Positions 14,101 to 19,241 of a stretch of DNA of 27,441 nucleotides are shown one piece after another (position 1 is the first letter of the stretch; every line of letters begins with the position of its first letter). Source of the DNA: a virus; IMG/VR virus record IMGVR_UViG_3300007735_000561, positions 1 to 27,441 of that record. One strand, written 5' to 3'. The notes beneath the pieces were generated by a model that was not told where the DNA came from, did no database searches, and saw nothing but the letters and a program-made list of their open reading frames with translations. The translations under genes were made by a program, and so were the position numbers.

Positions 14101-14303
14101 TGCGTTCGCTTGTGAAAAAGTTCAGTCATTTTGGTGTCAAGCTTGATGATGGCATCAGCCCAACTGCCTTCTTCGACTTGGTCTTCAGGGTCTGGCAAGC
14201 TGTTACGAGCATCGCGTGCCAACTCGTAAAGCAGATCAAGTTCTACGGCATCAAAAGTACAGACGTAGGTATGGTCTCGTCTGTTGCTGCTGGTGCTGGT
14301 CAT
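14097..14303 (-). CDS. Small acidic hypothetical protein (68 aa)
   Basis: Product with a helix AVELDLLYELARDARNSL and an acidic turn (PDPEDQVEEGSW), then a basic end (ELFHKRTQ). Both ends overlap neighbours by 4 bases as ATGA. Function unknown. Confidence 0.65.
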   Translation of the reverse strand: MTSTSSNRRDHTYVCTFDAVELDLLYELARDARNSLPDPEDQVEEGSWADAIIKLDTKMTELFHKRTQ

Positions 14304-14422
14304 CGCCGTAACTCCTGTGTGCCGCTATGAGTTGAACCATGATGCCCGGCAGCTTCAAGTCCAATCATTGTGAAAGTTGCTGTTGCAATCAATAGGCAGA
14401 TTACATTGTTGATTCGGTTCAT
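14300..14422 (-). CDS. Tiny membrane protein (40 aa)
   Basis: Start at 14422 (MNRINNVICLLIATATFTMI): one membrane segment after a basic residue, then a short polar His/Gly tail. It could be a signal-anchored peptide. Its stop overlaps the next start by ATGA. The longer upstream frame is a shadow of the 14427-14612 gene. Confidence 0.55.
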   Translation of the reverse strand: MNRINNVICLLIATATFTMIGLEAAGHHGSTHSGTQELRR

Positions 14423-14426
14423 AGTT

Positions 14427-14612
14427 TTAGTAGCTATTCCATTCGTCCGCTGACGGGACGTATTCGACAAAGAACGTTGCGCCCTCGATGGCGCAGGTGC
14501 TTTTGAGAAGCTCAAGCTTGTCGTAGGCGACAGCTTCGAGAAACGCGGCAGTGCCGGTTGGTATGGTTCGTGTTCCAAGGTCATCGGTAACAGTGCAGAA
14601 AACTTCAAACAT
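14427..14612 (-). CDS. Small hypothetical protein (61 aa)
   Basis: MFEVFCTVTDDLGTRTIPTG, then a helix AAFLEAVAYDKLELLKS and a strand TFFVEYVPS: a plausible small alpha/beta fold. It lies 4 bases after the upstream gene. From memory, similar small proteins are found in cyanophage early regions. Function unknown. Confidence 0.65.
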   Translation of the reverse strand: MFEVFCTVTDDLGTRTIPTGTAAFLEAVAYDKLELLKSTCAIEGATFFVEYVPSADEWNSY

Positions 14613-14615
14613 GGA

Positions 14616-14774
14616 TCATTCCTCGTCATAGCCGTCAAACCATTCGCCATCTTTGCGGGTCTTAGGATCGCGGCAATGCTGTTGTGCTTGCTCCAGTGTT
14701 AAGCCCTTGCGGACGACACGGTTTGGCTTGTCAATGTTGGGGTGGTAAAAGCGGATGATTTTGTAGGTTGTCAT
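14616..14774 (-). CDS. Small hypothetical protein (52 aa)
   Basis: The frame MTTYKIIRFYHPNIDKPNRV, then LTLEQAQQHCRDPKTR and an acidic end (GEWFDGYDEE) resembles, from memory, a short cyanophage protein family with the same 'TYKIIRFY...L.LEQAQ.HC.DP.T' pattern. Start overlaps the upstream stop as ATGA. Confidence 0.7.
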   Translation of the reverse strand: MTTYKIIRFYHPNIDKPNRVVRKGLTLEQAQQHCRDPKTRKDGEWFDGYDEE

Positions 14775-14929
14775 AGATCAAAATCCTCCAAGCTAGTGAT
14801 GAGTCCGTCGAAATCCTCTGAGGCTGGTAGGACACTAATCAAAAGGTCAACTGCCTCGCCATATTCTTCTCGCAGACAATCCAAATAATCCTCTCTGTCT
14901 GCGTATCCATTGTCTGTATAGATACTCAT
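14771..14929 (-). CDS. Small acidic hypothetical protein (52 aa)
   Basis: The start at 14929 (MSIYTDNGYADREDYLDCLR) is preferred over the ORF extension to 15013. Very acidic, ending LITSLEDFDL. The pattern 'Y.DREDYL..L...YG' and the 'EDFDGLI..LED' end recur, from memory, in cyanophage small proteins. Function unknown; the acidic surface could mimic DNA, but this is speculation. Confidence 0.7.
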   Translation of the reverse strand: MSIYTDNGYADREDYLDCLREEYGEAVDLLISVLPASEDFDGLITSLEDFDL

Positions 14930-14931
14930 GA

Positions 14932-15111
14932 TCAGCAAGCTGCAAATTTTTGAGCCACCAGGTATTGAACCTGTTTCATCTGCTTGGCAACCTTGCGTTT
15001 TGCCTTGCTGCACTCAGACCAATCGCCGCGTGCAAAGCAGTGCTGATATTCGGTTTGAGCTTCTGAGAGAAGCTGTTTTGCAAATGCCAGTTGGGTTTCA
15101 AGTGTTTGCAT
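14932..15111 (-). CDS. Small helical protein (59 aa)
   Basis: The start at 15111 (MQTLETQLAFAKQLLSEAQT) is preferred; earlier in-frame ATGs at 15141 and 15159 fall inside the regulatory element. The product is a long helical hairpin with a Cys pair region (HCFARGDWSECSKAKRKVAK). First gene of the 15111-11782 unit. Confidence 0.6.
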   Translation of the reverse strand: MQTLETQLAFAKQLLSEAQTEYQHCFARGDWSECSKAKRKVAKQMKQVQYLVAQKFAAC

Positions 15112-15125
15112 AATCTGGAAGGTGG

Positions 15126-15173
15126 TGGGCTGTTTGCCCATGAACCAACTATAACCCATAAAAGGTCAAAAAC
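15126..15173 (-). promoter_or_regulatory. Operon-boundary regulatory element, copy B
   Basis: Minus-strand reading: GTTTTTGACCT (15173-15163), TATAGT (15153-15148), then a hairpin TGGGC-AAACA-GCCCA (15140-15126), 14 bases before the first gene. It has the same parts in the same order as copy A at 11713-11760. The hairpin arms differ in sequence but pair in both copies, as expected for an RNA structure. The TTGACC-to-TATAGT spacing is 10 bases. The plus-strand AGGTCAAAAAC (15163-15173) equals the first 11 bases of iterons 1 and 4. Confidence 0.45.
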
Positions 15174-15195
15174 AAGCCCTTTTCGGATCTTTTAC
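15171..15195 (-). terminator. Weak terminator-like element before copy B
   Basis: Corresponds in position to the strong terminator before copy A: on the minus strand GATCCGAAAAGGGC is followed by TTGTTTTT. The stem has only a few pairs (CC/GG and neighbours), so termination here is uncertain. Confidence 0.3.
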
Positions 15196-15201
15196 AAGTA
15201 T

Positions 15202-15441
15202 TTACATCTGCTGCCCGTGCTTGAGCGATGGAAACTTGCGCTGTCGTGCGTCTGCAGCCTGCCTACTCTCAGTCGTCGGCTTGCGGCTATTGCTGCCCTT
15301 GGCTCGCTTCTTGCCGAATTTTGCGTATCGCTGCTCACTGATGGCAATCGCATCACGAACAGCCTCCTCGTAGCCAGGTGGTGCAAGATCTGGGCGACGC
15401 TGAAAAATTTCGTTCCAGTCCAATTCTGTCAAAACGGACAA
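15202..15441 (-). CDS. Small basic hypothetical protein (79 aa)
   Basis: MSVLTELDWNEIFQRRPDLA, then PPGYEEAVRDAI, followed by a Lys/Arg/Ser-rich disordered tail (FGKKRAKGSNSRKPT). The 'LDWNEIFQRRPDL.PPGYEE' motif is one I remember from small cyanophage proteins. It overlaps the nuclease gene by 13 bases and probably shares its transcript. Confidence 0.7.
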   Translation of the reverse strand: MSVLTELDWNEIFQRRPDLAPPGYEEAVRDAIAISEQRYAKFGKKRAKGSNSRKPTTESRQAADARQRKFPSLKHGQQM

Positions 15442-16040
15442 GCCTCAACACGGAACGCATCCCAAGCATCAACCCAAGCACCAAGGCATTCGTCAGGTTC
15501 GCTTTGGATCACCCTGCAGCGCCCTGGACCAACAACCACCGTGTAGCACCAATCAACACAAAGCAACGGGTGGTGGTCTATCAGCATGGCAAGGTAACCG
15601 CCAAGTTGTGCTGTTGCTGGCTTGCGCTGTGACACACCCGAGTCGCTGCCTACGGTCTTCAGGTCGCCAAGGACAACCTTCCCGTTAGAGGTGCGGAGCA
15701 AGAAGTCAAAGCTGCCGCCAATACCCTTACGAGCATCACAAAGCCTGTATTCGACTGCCAACGGCTCTGATTCCTGCAGCAGCCAGCACTCTTGTAGCGC
15801 ATCCGTCCACTCGCCGTATTCGGTCTCAGGCAGTTCCTCGCCAAGCAGCATCGACTCGCAAAAAGCATGAACGGCGTTGCCTCGTGGTGCCCAGATATGC
15901 TTTGTGCGCTCAAACTGCGCTGCCCTTTCTGGCGTGGATCGGTTCGTGACCTTGGAAACACTGAACGGCAACCACCGACCTTTGTAGCGGTATCGGTGCA
16001 AGCCAGCATGGAACTCAAGATCCGGGATAGGGTCCAACAA
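15429..16040 (-). CDS. PD-(D/E)XK nuclease (RecB/Cas4-like exonuclease)
   Basis: 203 residues from a TTG start; the TTG at 16037 is equally possible and no ATG exists near the start. The active-site pattern is present: His58 (RGNAVHAFCES), Glu97 (VEYRL), Asp112 (GGSFDFLL), Asp126-Lys128 (LGDLKT) and a QxxY-type motif (AQLGGYLAML). Such phage nucleases make single-stranded ends that feed SSB and the annealing protein. It is the first leftward gene, facing the divergent regulator gene at 16104 across an inverted repeat, and the start codon lies at the edge of that repeat. Confidence 0.82.
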   Translation of the reverse strand: MLDPIPDLEFHAGLHRYRYKGRWLPFSVSKVTNRSTPERAAQFERTKHIWAPRGNAVHAFCESMLLGEELPETEYGEWTDALQECWLLQESEPLAVEYRLCDARKGIGGSFDFLLRTSNGKVVLGDLKTVGSDSGVSQRKPATAQLGGYLAMLIDHHPLLCVDWCYTVVVGPGRCRVIQSEPDECLGAWVDAWDAFRVEACPF

Positions 16041-16075
16041 GGGTTGGTTTATGATCCAGTTTGGGCACCAACCCT
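16040..16075. promoter_or_regulatory. Inverted repeat in the divergent control region, operator candidate
   Basis: AGGGTTGGT (16040-16048) and ACCAACCCT (16067-16075) form a perfect 9-base inverted repeat with an 18-base centre. The centre contains TATGAT (16050-16055), a possible -10 box for rightward transcription. It sits between the start of the leftward nuclease gene and the rightward regulator at 16104, so a bound protein could control both directions. Confidence 0.5.
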
Positions 16076-16103
16076 ACCACAGAAGACCCATTTCAATTCC
16101 AAA

Positions 16104-16274
16104 ATGATCGGATCTAGCACGAAAATTGCCATTGACGACACGATCCTCAAACGGCTTGAAGCCTTGATGCCTAGCTATCAGACCCGCAAACCTTATATCA
16201 ATATGTTACTTGATGAGGCTGCAACGCGTCTAGAAAACCAGCATCGTGCTCAAACAGATGAATGGGACAACTAA
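16104..16274 (+). CDS. Small ribbon-helix-helix-like regulator (56 aa)
   Basis: The start at 16104 (MIGSSTKIAIDDTILKRLEA) is chosen because upstream sequence is antisense to the nuclease. The pattern strand (TKIAIDD), helix (TILKRLEALMP), turn, helix (KPYINMLLDEAATRL) and the size fit an Arc/CopG-type ribbon-helix-helix DNA-binding protein. It would bind DNA as a dimer through the strand. It lies directly beside the inverted repeat at 16040-16075 and divergent to the early genes, the classic place for an early-gene regulator. The fold is inferred from pattern only. Confidence 0.6.
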   Translation: MIGSSTKIAIDDTILKRLEALMPSYQTRKPYINMLLDEAATRLENQHRAQTDEWDN

Positions 16275-16301
16275 AGGGTTTACAGGCTTAAAGGCATTGG
16301 T

Positions 16302-16341
16302 AAAATAAAAAGCCGCCCACCCAAGATCCGGGCAGGCGGCT
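16302..16341 (-). terminator. Leftward-facing intrinsic terminator
   Basis: AGCCGCC (16311-16317) pairs with GGCGGCT (16335-16341), with two mismatches and a further CCC/GGG pair inside. On the minus strand the stem is followed by TTTTTATTTTA (16311-16301); on the plus strand no T-run follows. It would stop transcription coming leftward from beyond 16341, although no leftward gene is seen there. Confidence 0.7.
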
Positions 16342-16366
16342 CGTCCAAAAGCACGCCCAAGTCTAC

Positions 16367-17155
16367 ATGAAGGCTCCAGTAAAGTCAACCGCTTTTGCGG
16401 TTGCACCATATGACCTGCTTGACGCTGACTTAGATCCAAGAGCAATCGTTGTTTATTTATGGCTACACCGTTTTGGCTGGAACTCGCCCAAAGGCTGTTA
16501 TGCATCACTGCAGACAATCTCAGAGCGATCAGGTGTTACCAGGAAGATGGTACAACGCTCGCTGAGCACTCTAGTTGAAACAGGCTGGATTCAGGTAGAA
16601 AAACGCCCTGGTTTTACAGCCGTCTACCACGTCATCGTGGACCACCTAGGTCAAAAACGACCTAGGTCAAAACGAACCCAGGTCGAAATCGACCCAGGTC
16701 AAAAACGACCTAGGGGTCAGGTCAAAAATGACCTAGGGGGTCAGGTCGAAAACGACCTACAAACAAAAACCCAATACCAAGAACCCATAACAAAAACCCT
16801 TATAAAGCTGGAAAGCGAGTTTCCAGCGGTTTGTCCTGAGCCAAAGCAAAGGCGTAAAACCAAGGGGTCGGACGCGTTTGAAAAATTCTGGAAAACGTAC
16901 CTGTCTGCACCCGTCCGTGCTGCCAGTCAGTCAAAGCCAAAGGCACTGGCGCAGTGGCAGAAAACTGTCCGGTCCGAATCTGAGGCAACCTTGCTTGAGG
17001 CATTGGAAACTGAGATCAGCCATCAGCACCTTGCTGCAGGCACGTTTGTCAGCCCACTGCCTGATTGCTTCCGTTGGTTACGCGACGAGCGTTACCTCAC
17101 CGTCAACGACCGCCCGCTTAATACCACCAACTACATTCCCGACGTGATTCGATGA
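16367..17155 (+). CDS. Winged-helix replication initiator candidate (lambda O-like)
   Basis: 262 residues. Residues about 18-90 form an HTH_36-type winged helix (DPRAIVVYLWLHRFG, YASLQTISERSGVTRKMVQR, ETGWIQVEKRPG), the domain found at the N-terminus of many phage replication initiators. Residues about 94-131 are a charged linker encoded by six DNA iterons. The C-terminal part (about 160-250; SDAFEKFWKTYLSAPVRAAS, then CFRWLRDERYL) looks like the helical region that in such proteins contacts a helicase or loader. An initiator whose gene contains the origin is exactly the lambda O layout. No helicase or loader gene follows, so host DnaB recruitment is inferred. Ends in an ATGA overlap with the next gene. 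Confidence 0.7.
   Translation: MKAPVKSTAFAVAPYDLLDADLDPRAIVVYLWLHRFGWNSPKGCYASLQTISERSGVTRKMVQRSLSTLVETGWIQVEKRPGFTAVYHVIVDHLGQKRPRSKRTQVEIDPGQKRPRGQVKNDLGGQVENDLQTKTQYQEPITKTLIKLESEFPAVCPEPKQRRKTKGSDAFEKFWKTYLSAPVRAASQSKPKALAQWQKTVRSESEATLLEALETEISHQHLAAGTFVSPLPDCFRWLRDERYLTVNDRPLNTTNYIPDVIR
16648..16805 (+). repeat. Six iterons and A-rich tract: probable replication origin
   Basis: Six 16-base units of the form AGGTC-RAAAAY-GACCT begin at 16648, 16664, 16680, 16696, 16719 and 16743. The first four are exactly head-to-tail; the last two are preceded by 7- and 8-base spacers (AGGGGTC, AGGGGGTC). Each unit is itself an inverted repeat. Units 2 and 3 carry arm changes (ACCC, ACCC). Immediately after follows an A-rich stretch (16759-16805) with only one G on the plus strand, like a DNA unwinding element. 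All this lies inside the coding frame of the initiator candidate. Confidence 0.8.
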
Positions 17156-17448
17156 AGCTGTTTAGTCCAGAGACGAAAAACCAATTTGTTTTTGCCGTGT
17201 TGCCTAAAGCTGCCAAGGAAGGAACCGCACCGGCGTTCCGCACTGTTGATGCCTACGACTTCGACGAGGCGCAACGCAAGCTGGATAAATTCCAACTTCG
17301 CAATGCCTATCCCTATCCGGTTGGGCGTTATGACGAGTTCGGCAGGTACATGACCTACAAGCCACCCGTCGAGGGAGTGACCCCTGGCAGGTTTGTGCTC
17401 CATCCGCACGCAGACGAGGAGCGTCGTCGTGAGGAGGCGTTTGCCTGA
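17152..17448 (+). CDS. Hypothetical protein (98 aa)
   Basis: Begins in an ATGA overlap with the initiator gene and ends overlapping the next ATG. A beta segment (FVFAVLPKAAKEG), a helix (FDEAQRKLDKFQ), a Tyr/Pro-rich middle (NAYPYPVGRYDEFGRY) and a basic, acidic tail (DEERRREEAFA). No motif recognised. Coupling to the initiator suggests a replication-linked role. Confidence 0.65.
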   Translation: MKLFSPETKNQFVFAVLPKAAKEGTAPAFRTVDAYDFDEAQRKLDKFQLRNAYPYPVGRYDEFGRYMTYKPPVEGVTPGRFVLHPHADEERRREEAFA

Positions 17449-17678
17449 TGGCACTTCAGCCAATCTCCACCGCTGTTGGTGCCCGCAAGTTGCTGCAGCG
17501 GTTAATCGATGCCAAACGCTGCAAGTTGGAGGATTTTGACAATCCACCACCAGGGCATATCAATCCAGGCATGTACCGCAACCTGCTGCGCGATCCCGTC
17601 GATGATGCAGAACCCAAAATCGAGGTGGTCAGTCCGCGTGACTTTGCCCCAACCGATGAACCCCCCCTTCCTTTCTGA
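17448..17678 (+). CDS. Small hypothetical protein (76 aa)
   Basis: An N-terminal helix (GARKLLQRLIDAKRCKLEDF) leads to DNPPPGHINPGMYRNLLRD and an acidic tail that ends DEPPLPF. The acidic end with a terminal Pro-Phe loosely recalls SSB tails, but this is weak. From memory, 'LLQRL.DA.R..LEDFDNPPPG' recurs in cyanophages. Function unknown. Confidence 0.65.
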   Translation: MALQPISTAVGARKLLQRLIDAKRCKLEDFDNPPPGHINPGMYRNLLRDPVDDAEPKIEVVSPRDFAPTDEPPLPF

Positions 17679-17679
17679 T

Positions 17680-17991
17680 ATGTCCGCTGAAAAGCGCCTC
17701 CCAGTCAAGGTTTATCTCACCGCAGACGAAAACGAACACCTCACCCGTCAAGCCAAACAGCTCGACATTGAACGCGGGCAACTCATCCGCCTACGCGCCT
17801 TAGGGGATCCTACGGTCGCCTGTAACGCCTTTGTCGGTGCTTCCGCGCCCTACACCCTCACCGCCTATCAGAACGCCGTTACAGCCGCTTGTAGGGCTGC
17901 TAGAGGCTCTGCACCGCGCCCAGTGCTTGAAGCAATCGCCGCCGCTGTTCTCAACTCACTCCATGGTCAAAACCAAACCTCAACCCACTAA
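17680..17991 (+). CDS. Ribbon-helix-helix/MobC-like DNA-binding protein candidate (103 aa)
   Basis: Starts at the ATG one base after the previous stop (MSAEKRLPVKVYLTADENEH). The pattern strand (PVKVYLTADE), helix (NEHLTRQAKQLD), helix (ERGQLIRLRALG) fits a ribbon-helix-helix domain of the kind found in relaxosome accessory (MobC-like) and phage regulators. The C-terminal half is Ala-rich and helical (YQNAVTAACRAARG). Position after the origin gene would suit an origin-binding accessory protein, but this is inference. Confidence 0.55.
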   Translation: MSAEKRLPVKVYLTADENEHLTRQAKQLDIERGQLIRLRALGDPTVACNAFVGASAPYTLTAYQNAVTAACRAARGSAPRPVLEAIAAAVLNSLHGQNQTSTH

Positions 17992-18136
17992 CCAAGACAT
18001 CAAAACCTGGCTACAACACTGGGATGATTACTTCCTTGCCCTTTACTACGAACGCAATGACCCCCAGAAACCGCTTGAATACACTGATCGAATCAACCGC
18101 TACTTCCGTCCAACCGACCTGCCATACGCTCGATGA
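17963..18136 (+). CDS. Small hypothetical protein (57 aa)
   Basis: Start at 17963 (MVKTKPQPTNQDIKTWLQHW), overlapping the previous gene by 29 bases. Rich in Trp, Tyr and Asp (DDYFLALYYERNDP), ending RYFRPTDLPYAR. Compact and probably real. Function unknown. Confidence 0.55.
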   Translation: MVKTKPQPTNQDIKTWLQHWDDYFLALYYERNDPQKPLEYTDRINRYFRPTDLPYAR

Positions 18137-18245
18137 TGGCAGCGTTCGTATCTGTGTAGGCAACCTCTGTGGAACAGTTTCAAGCCATCACCTTGTTGAA
18201 CCCAAAATCAATCAACTACAGCAACTACACTCTCAGAAATACTGA
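18057..18245 (+). CDS. Doubtful small protein with uncertain start
   Basis: The C-terminal part looks like real protein (TLDDGSVRICVGNLCGTVSS), beta-rich with a CVGNLC pair. However, the only starts in frame (ATG 18024 or 18057) lie well inside the preceding gene, 80-110 bases before its stop, and the first 25 residues look like an off-frame reading. A non-standard start near 18110 or a frameshift from the preceding gene are possible explanations. Confidence 0.4.
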   Translation: MTPRNRLNTLIESTATSVQPTCHTLDDGSVRICVGNLCGTVSSHHLVEPKINQLQQLHSQKY

Positions 18246-18251
18246 GTCGGC

Positions 18252-18464
18252 ATGGCGTTGGCTTTTAATGTCATGGTCAACAACCACGATGTTGAATTTT
18301 CATTCAGCAAAACGTCTGGCACGATTCAGATAACTGCAATCGACGGGCAACCTAGATCTGTCATTTGCCAAACCTTGTTAGTCAAAACCCTTGACGAAGC
18401 AAAAGAACAAGCTAGGATTTTGACCGAAAACAAAGCCAACACATTGTTTTGGCATCCAGTCTGA
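18252..18464 (+). CDS. Small hypothetical protein (70 aa)
   Basis: Alternating beta-like segments (FNVMVNNHDVEFSFSK, TIQITAIDGQPRSVIC) followed by a helix (LDEAKEQARILTENK). A small alpha/beta fold is likely. Ten bases separate it from the ParB-like gene. Function unknown. Confidence 0.6.
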   Translation: MALAFNVMVNNHDVEFSFSKTSGTIQITAIDGQPRSVICQTLLVKTLDEAKEQARILTENKANTLFWHPV

Positions 18465-18473
18465 ACAGCCTGC

Positions 18474-19241
18474 ATGACATCAATCAATAGCCTTAAGCAC
18501 GACCATAAAAATGCTCGTAGGCGGACTGATCGCTCTGCAATGCTGATTGCAGAATCGCTGAAGCGTTATGGTGCTGCACGCAGCATCGTCATTGACGAAG
18601 ACAATCGCATCCTTGCTGGTAACGGCACTATCGAAGGTGCCAAGCAGGCTGGCATCACGAACGTCCGCATCATTGACGCTGACGGCGATGAGGTGATTGC
18701 CGTTAGGCGTTCTGGTCTAACTGAGGACGAAAAGGTTGGTCTTGCCCTAGCTGATAACCGCACCAGCGACCTCAGCGAATGGGATGGTGCCATGCTTCAT
18801 CAACTCAGCGAAGAGCATGACATTACCGCCTGGTTCGACAAAAAAGAACTAGAGGAACTATTTGGCGCTGAGGAGGTCTTAGACGAAGACAGTCCTTACA
18901 CAAATAAAACCAATGCACCTATTTACGAGCCCACAGGTGAAATCCATAAACCAAAGCAGCTCTACGATCCAACTAAGACAAATCAGCTAATTGCCACAAT
19001 CGAAAATGCCGACATCCCTGACGACGTAAAGGCTTTCTTGATTTCAGCCGCTCATCGCCATACAGCTTTTAACTATAGCAAAATTGCCGACTATTACGCG
19101 ACTTCGCCAAAAGAAATTCAGACGCTCTTTGAAGATTCCGCTCTCGTCATAATCGACTTTGAGCAAGCAATCCAAAACGGATTTGTCAAACTCGACCAAA
19201 GCGTAGAAGAAGCCTTTAAGCAGGATCATCCTCATGCGTAA
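18474..19241 (+). CDS. ParB/Srx-like domain protein
   Basis: 255 residues. The N-terminal 105 residues match phage ParB-like domains: AESLKRYGAARSIVIDEDNR, ILAGNGTIEGAKQAG (variant of the ParB nucleotide-binding 'GxxR' box), VIAVRRSGLTEDEK and ALADNRTSDL. There is no fused methyltransferase, although many phage ParB domains of this subtype are fused to one. The C-terminal half is a separate helical domain (IPDDVKAFLISAAHRHTAFN, YYATSPKEIQTLFEDSALVI). ParB/Srx domains bind or hydrolyse nucleotides and DNA. It overlaps the glycosyltransferase-like gene by 8 bases, so the two are probably partners in DNA modification; this link is inference from context. Confidence 0.75.
   Translation: MTSINSLKHDHKNARRRTDRSAMLIAESLKRYGAARSIVIDEDNRILAGNGTIEGAKQAGITNVRIIDADGDEVIAVRRSGLTEDEKVGLALADNRTSDLSEWDGAMLHQLSEEHDITAWFDKKELEELFGAEEVLDEDSPYTNKTNAPIYEPTGEIHKPKQLYDPTKTNQLIATIENADIPDDVKAFLISAAHRHTAFNYSKIADYYATSPKEIQTLFEDSALVIIDFEQAIQNGFVKLDQSVEEAFKQDHPHA

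Noticed and set aside
15091-15632. Plus-strand frames of 151 and 84 aa
   Set aside because: They run antisense to the nuclease and the 'LDWNEIFQRRP' gene and across the boundary element; no protein-like pattern.
16016-16332. Direct repeat CAAGATCCGGG at 16016-16026 and 16322-16332
   Set aside because: Eleven-base identities are expected many times by chance in 27 kb; one copy is in coding DNA and the other is in a terminator loop.
16648-16758. CRISPR-like array
   Set aside because: Units are 16 bases, mostly head-to-tail with no unique spacers, and lie within a coding frame. Iterons explain them better.
17448-17678. Second SSB-like protein because of the terminal PPLPF
   Set aside because: No OB-fold pattern is present; the ending alone is not enough.
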